Shown: positions 63,122 to 64,000 of the stretch, one piece after another | Layout of the letters: every line of letters starts with the position of its first letter | How positions within the stretch are numbered: position 1 is the first letter of the stretch | Source of the DNA: Archegozetes longisetosus | Lineage: Eukaryota > Arthropoda > Arachnida > Sarcoptiformes > Trhypochthoniidae | Reading direction: 5' to 3' | Length of the DNA stretch: 64,000 nt | NCBI GenBank assembly: GCA_018873245.2 | Contig: JAEMBT020000003.1 | Coordinates: 9,929,843-9,993,842 of the forward strand | Made by a program: the position numbers and the translations under genes | The notes under the pieces: generated by a model | Told to the model about the DNA's origin: nothing | Seen by the model: the letters and a program-made list of their open reading frames with translations, nothing else | The model's database searches: none

Positions 63122-64000
63122 GTCTCCCATCTATAACACCGGATGTGCATCTAGTAGATAGTACTTCCTATCAACAATATTCTCCATTCGCATCCAAGTC
63201 ACTCAATCGGCGAAGCCTTCGTTCATCACTCGAACGTCAACAACAACAACAACAATACCATCAGCAACAGCACCAATTATCAAATGATAACAATCTACTC
63301 GACAATACTTCCAACACATTTGGAGTCATGTCGGGCAACAATCATCACAACGAACATAAATCAAACATAATATATGGTCGAAAACCGAGAAGAGAGATGA
63401 TATATCCGGGAAAACATGGTTATCAGATCGCGCCGTCGGGCCACGAGACGCCACCATTGCGTCCGCCATTGCCCGACCATATCTATGAATGTATTGACGA
63501 CGAGTGCTATTGTTTTAATGCTTCACAAAGAGCTGATTACAGAACTAATAAGTTTTACCGTGAATTTGAATCCCCAGCCAGAATGGCGAGACCCCCACCA
63601 CTTCGAAATGCAGTAATCACACCATCGTTTAGGGAATTACAAGTTCCGACTACTGGTAGTGAACGCAATCTATTGCGAACTATCGCCGCTTCGGTCCTCA
63701 ACTCATCGACTAATTTAGCCTCAAATAGGAACTCAAATAATAACAGTTGTAATAATAACTTTTCTGATTTCTTATTAGACAATAATTCCTCAGTTGTCGA
63801 TCATTTGAGTGTTTCGAATGAAGCGATGGCTCTCACGCCATCGACTAATAATTCTTCAGAATGCAGTTCTCTTGACGAACGATCAACTGATACAAACCAA
63901 TCGGCTTCTAATTTATGTACCGGAACTTCAATGCAGTCGATGACCAGTAATGCGACCGACAATATAAGTGCGCAAATATTTGATAATCAAAAATATCATG
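63122..64000 (+). CDS. Cirl: Latrophilin exon: distal cytoplasmic tail, runs off the window
   Basis: At least 293 codons, open to base 64000 with no stop. It starts GLPSITPDVHLVDSTSYQQY after the acceptor TTGATCAG (phase 1). Features in order: a poly-Gln segment (QQQQQQYHQQQHQ), a basic stretch GRKPRRE, a proline motif ETPPLRPPLPDHIYECIDDE like the PPLP…YE.I.E stretch of insect CIRL tails, then a long Asn/Ser-rich low-complexity region. The C-terminal end, where some family members have a PDZ-binding motif, is outside the window. It lacks an ATG at its start because it is an internal or terminal exon. Confidence 0.92.

Larger units (their letters stand above)
25923..64000 (+). other. Cirl: Latrophilin/CIRL adhesion GPCR gene, partial (gene-level entry)
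   Basis: This is a 38-kb gene body built from exons 25923-26115, 33654-33796 or 36421-36527, 37993-38748, 39211-39317, 40461-40649, 44768-44951, 47251-47406, 47971-48253, 48897-49008, 50438-50544, 53547-53940, 54804-54934, 56650-57092, 59345-59455 and 63122-64000+. All junctions are GT/AG and frame-compatible, giving about 1,395 codons. Domain order is rhamnose-binding lectin, Ser/Thr stalk, HormR, GAIN with GPS, 7TM, long cytoplasmic tail. From family knowledge, the product is a plasma-membrane receptor that is self-cleaved at the GPS and works in synaptic, mechanosensory and cell-polarity functions. No olfactomedin domain is seen between lectin and HormR, as in invertebrate members. The first exon(s) with signal peptide and the stop codon are missing from the window or unrecognised. 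Confidence 0.93.

Overview
The window is a piece of an animal (protostome, most likely arthropod) nuclear genome. It is AT-rich, full of microsatellites, and its only clearly recognisable gene is split into short exons with canonical GT/AG borders, separated by introns of 0.46 to 7.5 kb. There are no bacterial-type operons. The gene is on the + strand and encodes a latrophilin/CIRL-type adhesion G-protein-coupled receptor (ADGRL family). I assembled it by hand from 15 constitutive-chain exons plus one alternative exon. Every junction in the main chain keeps the reading frame, which is strong evidence for the model. About 1,395 codons lie in the window. The 5' end (signal peptide) is not convincingly found, and the 3' end runs off base 64000 inside the cytoplasmic tail.

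Layout: 1-25922 is upstream intron and/or intergenic DNA with repeats and a few weak coding-like patches. 25923-36527 encodes the rhamnose-binding (SUEL/Gal_lectin) domain, whose second half is present twice (33654-33796 and 36421-36527) as apparent mutually exclusive exons. 37993-38748 is one large Ser/Thr-rich stalk exon that runs into the hormone-receptor (HormR) domain, finished by 39211-39317. 40461-48253 encodes the GAIN domain. 48897-49008 carries the GPS with an HL/T autoproteolysis site and the tethered-agonist start. 50438-57092 encodes the seven transmembrane helices and the first part of the tail. 59345-59455 and 63122-64000 encode the rest of the visible cytoplasmic tail (poly-Q, Asn/Ser- and Pro-rich).

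The domain order lectin, Ser/Thr stalk, HormR, GAIN/GPS, 7TM, long tail, with no olfactomedin domain, is that of invertebrate latrophilins. The most interesting point is the duplicated lectin half-exon. The two copies have identical entry and exit phases, 19 of about 34 aligned residues identical, a perfect 19-bp hairpin in the intron between them, and a 4 x 12-bp tandem repeat just upstream of the first copy. This suggests a switchable ligand-binding face regulated by RNA structure. Other points: a 48-57 codon coding-like antisense ORF inside a GAIN-domain intron (45983-46156), possible cassette exons in the cytoplasmic tail, a possible pre-miRNA-like hairpin (44316-44390), and long complementary (CT)n/(AG)n tracts flanking the TM6-TM7 exon. 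I could run no searches; all family assignments rest on motif recognition.
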